A DNA stretch of 64,000 nucleotides from Curvibacter sp. PAE-UM. Its GTDB lineage: Bacteria; Pseudomonadota; Gammaproteobacteria; Burkholderiales; Burkholderiaceae_C. The stretch spans positions 1,000,881 through 1,064,880 of the forward strand of contig NZ_KQ483358.1 in assembly GCF_001432305.1 (NCBI RefSeq). Direction: 5' to 3'. A model generated the notes under the pieces. It searched no databases. It was not told where the DNA came from and saw only the letters and a program-made list of their open reading frames with translations. This document shows positions 62,425 to 64,000 of the stretch, piece by piece (positions within the stretch are counted from its first letter, which is position 1; each line of letters begins with the position of its first letter). The position numbers and the translations under genes are program-made.

Positions 62425-62859
62425 ATGTTTCGCACCGCAAGCCCCCGCTCGGCCGATGCCTACCGACGTATCAACGTCGAGACCAGCATGCACACCATCG
62501 ACCAGCACCAGATTGTCAACCTGCTGTTTGACGGCATGCTGCAGTCGCTGGCCACCGCGCGTGGCGCGCTCGCCCGCGGCGACGTGCTGGCCAAGTGCGA
62601 GGCCATCGCGCGGGCCCTGCGCATCCTGGAAGAAGGCCTGAGCACCGGGCTGGACCGCGTCGATGGCGGCGAGCTGGCCGAGAACCTGGCCGCCCTGTAC
62701 GACTACTGCACACGCCGCCTGATCCTGGCCAATGCCCAGAACGACGACGCCATCCTGCAGGAGATCCAGCGCCTGATCGAAACCATCGCCCAGGGCTGGA
62801 AGGGCATGAAACAAGGGGCAGCGGTCGAGCCGGCCGCGCCCGTGAGCACGGGAGCCTGA
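62425..62859 (+). CDS. fliS: Flagellin export chaperone FliS
   Basis: A 144-residue helical chaperone that binds the flagellin C-terminus before export. It has YRRINVETSMHTIDQHQIVN, LLFDGMLQSLATARGALARG and LYDYCTRRLILANAQNDDAI. It is 78 bp after fliD and 3 bp before fliT. Confidence 0.95.
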   Translation: MFRTASPRSADAYRRINVETSMHTIDQHQIVNLLFDGMLQSLATARGALARGDVLAKCEAIARALRILEEGLSTGLDRVDGGELAENLAALYDYCTRRLILANAQNDDAILQEIQRLIETIAQGWKGMKQGAAVEPAAPVSTGA

Positions 62860-62862
62860 GCC

Positions 62863-63165
62863 ATGCCGCAGATGCTGATCGACTATTACAAGGCCATCGA
62901 GGACAGTAGCACCCGCATGCTGGAGGCCGCCCGGGTCAAGGACCTGGAATCCGTGATGCGCTACGAAGGCGTATGCGCCGTGCTGATCGAGCAGCTGCGC
63001 TACCGCTCACGCGAGGAAGAGCTGCGGCCCGAGGAGCGCAGCGAGAAGGCGCGCATCATGCAGCGCATCCTGCGCAACGACGCCGAGATCCGTCACCTGA
63101 CCGAACCCTGGCTCACCCATCTGGAGGAGATCATGGACGGTGGTGGCAAGCGCGTGCTGCACTGA
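62863..63165 (+). CDS. fliT: Flagellar protein FliT
   Basis: A 100-residue helical protein. In relatives it chaperones FliD and can bind FlhC. The sequence MPQMLIDYYKAIEDSSTRML then RYEGVCAVLIEQLRYRS fits the betaproteobacterial FliT type. It ends the fliDST unit. Confidence 0.85.
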   Translation: MPQMLIDYYKAIEDSSTRMLEAARVKDLESVMRYEGVCAVLIEQLRYRSREEELRPEERSEKARIMQRILRNDAEIRHLTEPWLTHLEEIMDGGGKRVLH

Positions 63166-63223
63166 GGCGGTCGTTGCGCGTTGAGGGGTGAGCGTGAATC
63201 CGCTCAACGCCGGACTTACAAGC

Positions 63224-63523
63224 TCAAACTTGCATGTTCATGATGTCCGTATAAGCCTGCACCATCCGATTTCGTACGTGCAGCGTGGCCTGGAAGCCGA
63301 TCTGGGCTTTCTGGATGGCCACCATGGTCTCTTCCAGGCTGACCTTGGGGTTTTCCATCTGGACCTGCTTCTGCAGCGTGCCGGCAAAGTTCTGGGCCTC
63401 GCTGACCGACTGCAGGGCTGCCTTGAATTCGCCGGGGAAACCATTGGCGGCCACGCCCGCCTTGGCGGCTGTGCCCGGCCGTACCGTGACCGGCATCGTG
63501 GTGGGTGTGAGTCGCATATCCAT
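63224..63523 (-). CDS. fliE: Flagellar hook-basal body protein FliE
   Basis: A 99-residue MS-ring/rod junction protein. The C-terminal signature VSLEETMVAIQKAQIGFQAT followed by LHVRNRMVQAYTDIMNMQV is diagnostic. It is convergent to fliT and divergent from fliF, with a 171-bp shared control region that shows no clear sigma-28 site, as expected for an early gene. Confidence 0.95.
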   Translation of the reverse strand: MDMRLTPTTMPVTVRPGTAAKAGVAANGFPGEFKAALQSVSEAQNFAGTLQKQVQMENPKVSLEETMVAIQKAQIGFQATLHVRNRMVQAYTDIMNMQV

Positions 63524-63694
63524 AAGTCAGCCCCGTGGGTAGATGTTGGAACTGATGCTAGCGGCCACTCTGCGGATCTTTAGTTTGAAAAGGCAGGGAA
63601 ACCCCGGTCTTTTCCTCCTATAGTTTTGGGGCGCAGCCAGAATAATCCGATGCACAGGCGCCGAGAACCGCGCCAGGATGTACCGGAACACACC

Positions 63695-64000
63695 ATGGCT
63701 GAAGCTGCTGCAATTCACTTGAACCCGACCTTGGGCCAGCGTTTTTCCACGCTCAACCAGGGGCAGATCATGCGTCTGGCCGTGGGCGTGGCCCTGTTTG
63801 TGGTGATTGCCATCGTCGGCCTCATGATGGGTCGACAGGCCGAGTGGCGTGTGCTTTATGCCAATCTTTCCGACAAGGACGGCGGCGCCATCATTGCCCA
63901 GCTGTCGCAGATGAACGTGCCCTACAAGCACGCCGAAGGCGGCCACGCCATCCTGGTGCCGGCCGACAAGGTGCACGACACCCGGCTGCGCCTGGCCTCC
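63695..64000 (+). CDS. fliF: Flagellar MS-ring protein FliF (5' part, runs off window)
   Basis: The first 102 codons of FliF are present, ending at the window edge. The first transmembrane segment (IMRLAVGVALFVVIAIVGLM, about residues 24-43) is followed by the conserved WRVLYANLSDKDGGAIIAQL, then ILVPADKVHDTRLRLAS. An in-frame ATG at 63650 would add 15 residues; the ATG at 63695 is preferred. The rest of the fli cluster presumably continues to the right. Confidence 0.93.
   Translation, partial: MAEAAAIHLNPTLGQRFSTLNQGQIMRLAVGVALFVVIAIVGLMMGRQAEWRVLYANLSDKDGGAIIAQLSQMNVPYKHAEGGHAILVPADKVHDTRLRLAS

Noticed and set aside
1-64000. CRISPR arrays, tRNA or rRNA genes, prophage
   Set aside because: No regularly spaced short direct repeats, no cloverleaf or ribosomal sequence and no phage structural genes were recognised on reading.

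Overview
This GC-rich window comes from a motile betaproteobacterium, most likely a Comamonadaceae member (Burkholderiales). That rests on gene content and style: FlhDC-type flagellar control, a priA-hemE pair, PilZ, DUF2917 and DUF3237 proteins, and the intergenic palindromes typical of that family. The assignment is inference; no rRNA or tRNA gene is present.

Layout. (1) 0-9.8 kb: an atypical low-GC orphan gene, then priA, hemE, a small membrane protein, a CoA-binding protein, a thioredoxin-fold lipo/periplasmic protein and dsbD on the minus strand. A 273-bp element with 31-bp terminal inverted repeats lies between dsbD and a cyclopropane-fatty-acid synthase. (2) 9.8-23 kb: housekeeping and signalling genes. 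These are a creatininase-family amidase, a GAF-PAS-PAS-GGDEF-EAL protein, two closely related PilZ proteins, two histidine phosphatases, cyanase, SlyX, a LysR regulator, PhzF, an aminotransferase with a truncated DMT-transporter remnant fused to its start, and an HDOD protein. (3) 23-35 kb: flgL back to flgB on minus, with flgA-flgM-flgN on plus. (4) 35-36.4 kb: a small lower-GC cargo patch (RelE-like toxin, HTH antitoxin, HNH protein) bracketed by the flgN and fliA terminators. (5) 36.4-47 kb, minus: fliA, a FlhG-like protein without a P-loop, flhF, flhA, flhB, cheZ, cheY, motB, motA, flhC, flhD. (6) 47-53.4 kb, plus: a seven-gene nucleotide-sugar and glycan-modification operon headed by the CDP-glucose pathway. 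(7) 53.4-64 kb: a GT41-type glycosyltransferase cotranscribed with flagellin 1, divergent flagellin 2, flagellin 3, fliD, fliS, fliT, divergent fliE, and the 5' end of fliF, which runs off the window.

How it fits together. FlhDC is the probable master activator of the early flagellar genes. FliA (sigma-28), restrained by FlgM, would drive late genes; convincing sigma-28 promoters of the form TAAA/TCAA-N15-GCCGATAA precede flgM, fliD and fliS, and weaker ones precede flagellin 2. The sugar operon lies between the master regulator and the flagellins and includes a CDP-6-deoxyhexose route with C-methylation. Next to a GT41 enzyme in the flagellin 1 transcription unit, it suggests glycosylated filaments.

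Most notable: the noviose-like but CDP-linked sugar cassette; the fliC1-GT41 unit; the inverted flagellin pair around a promoter region whose recognisable sigma-28 sites all face one gene; a third flagellin with a GTG start and no Shine-Dalgarno; a FlhG-like protein missing its ATP-binding loop; and an SDR protein with Phe in place of the catalytic Tyr.
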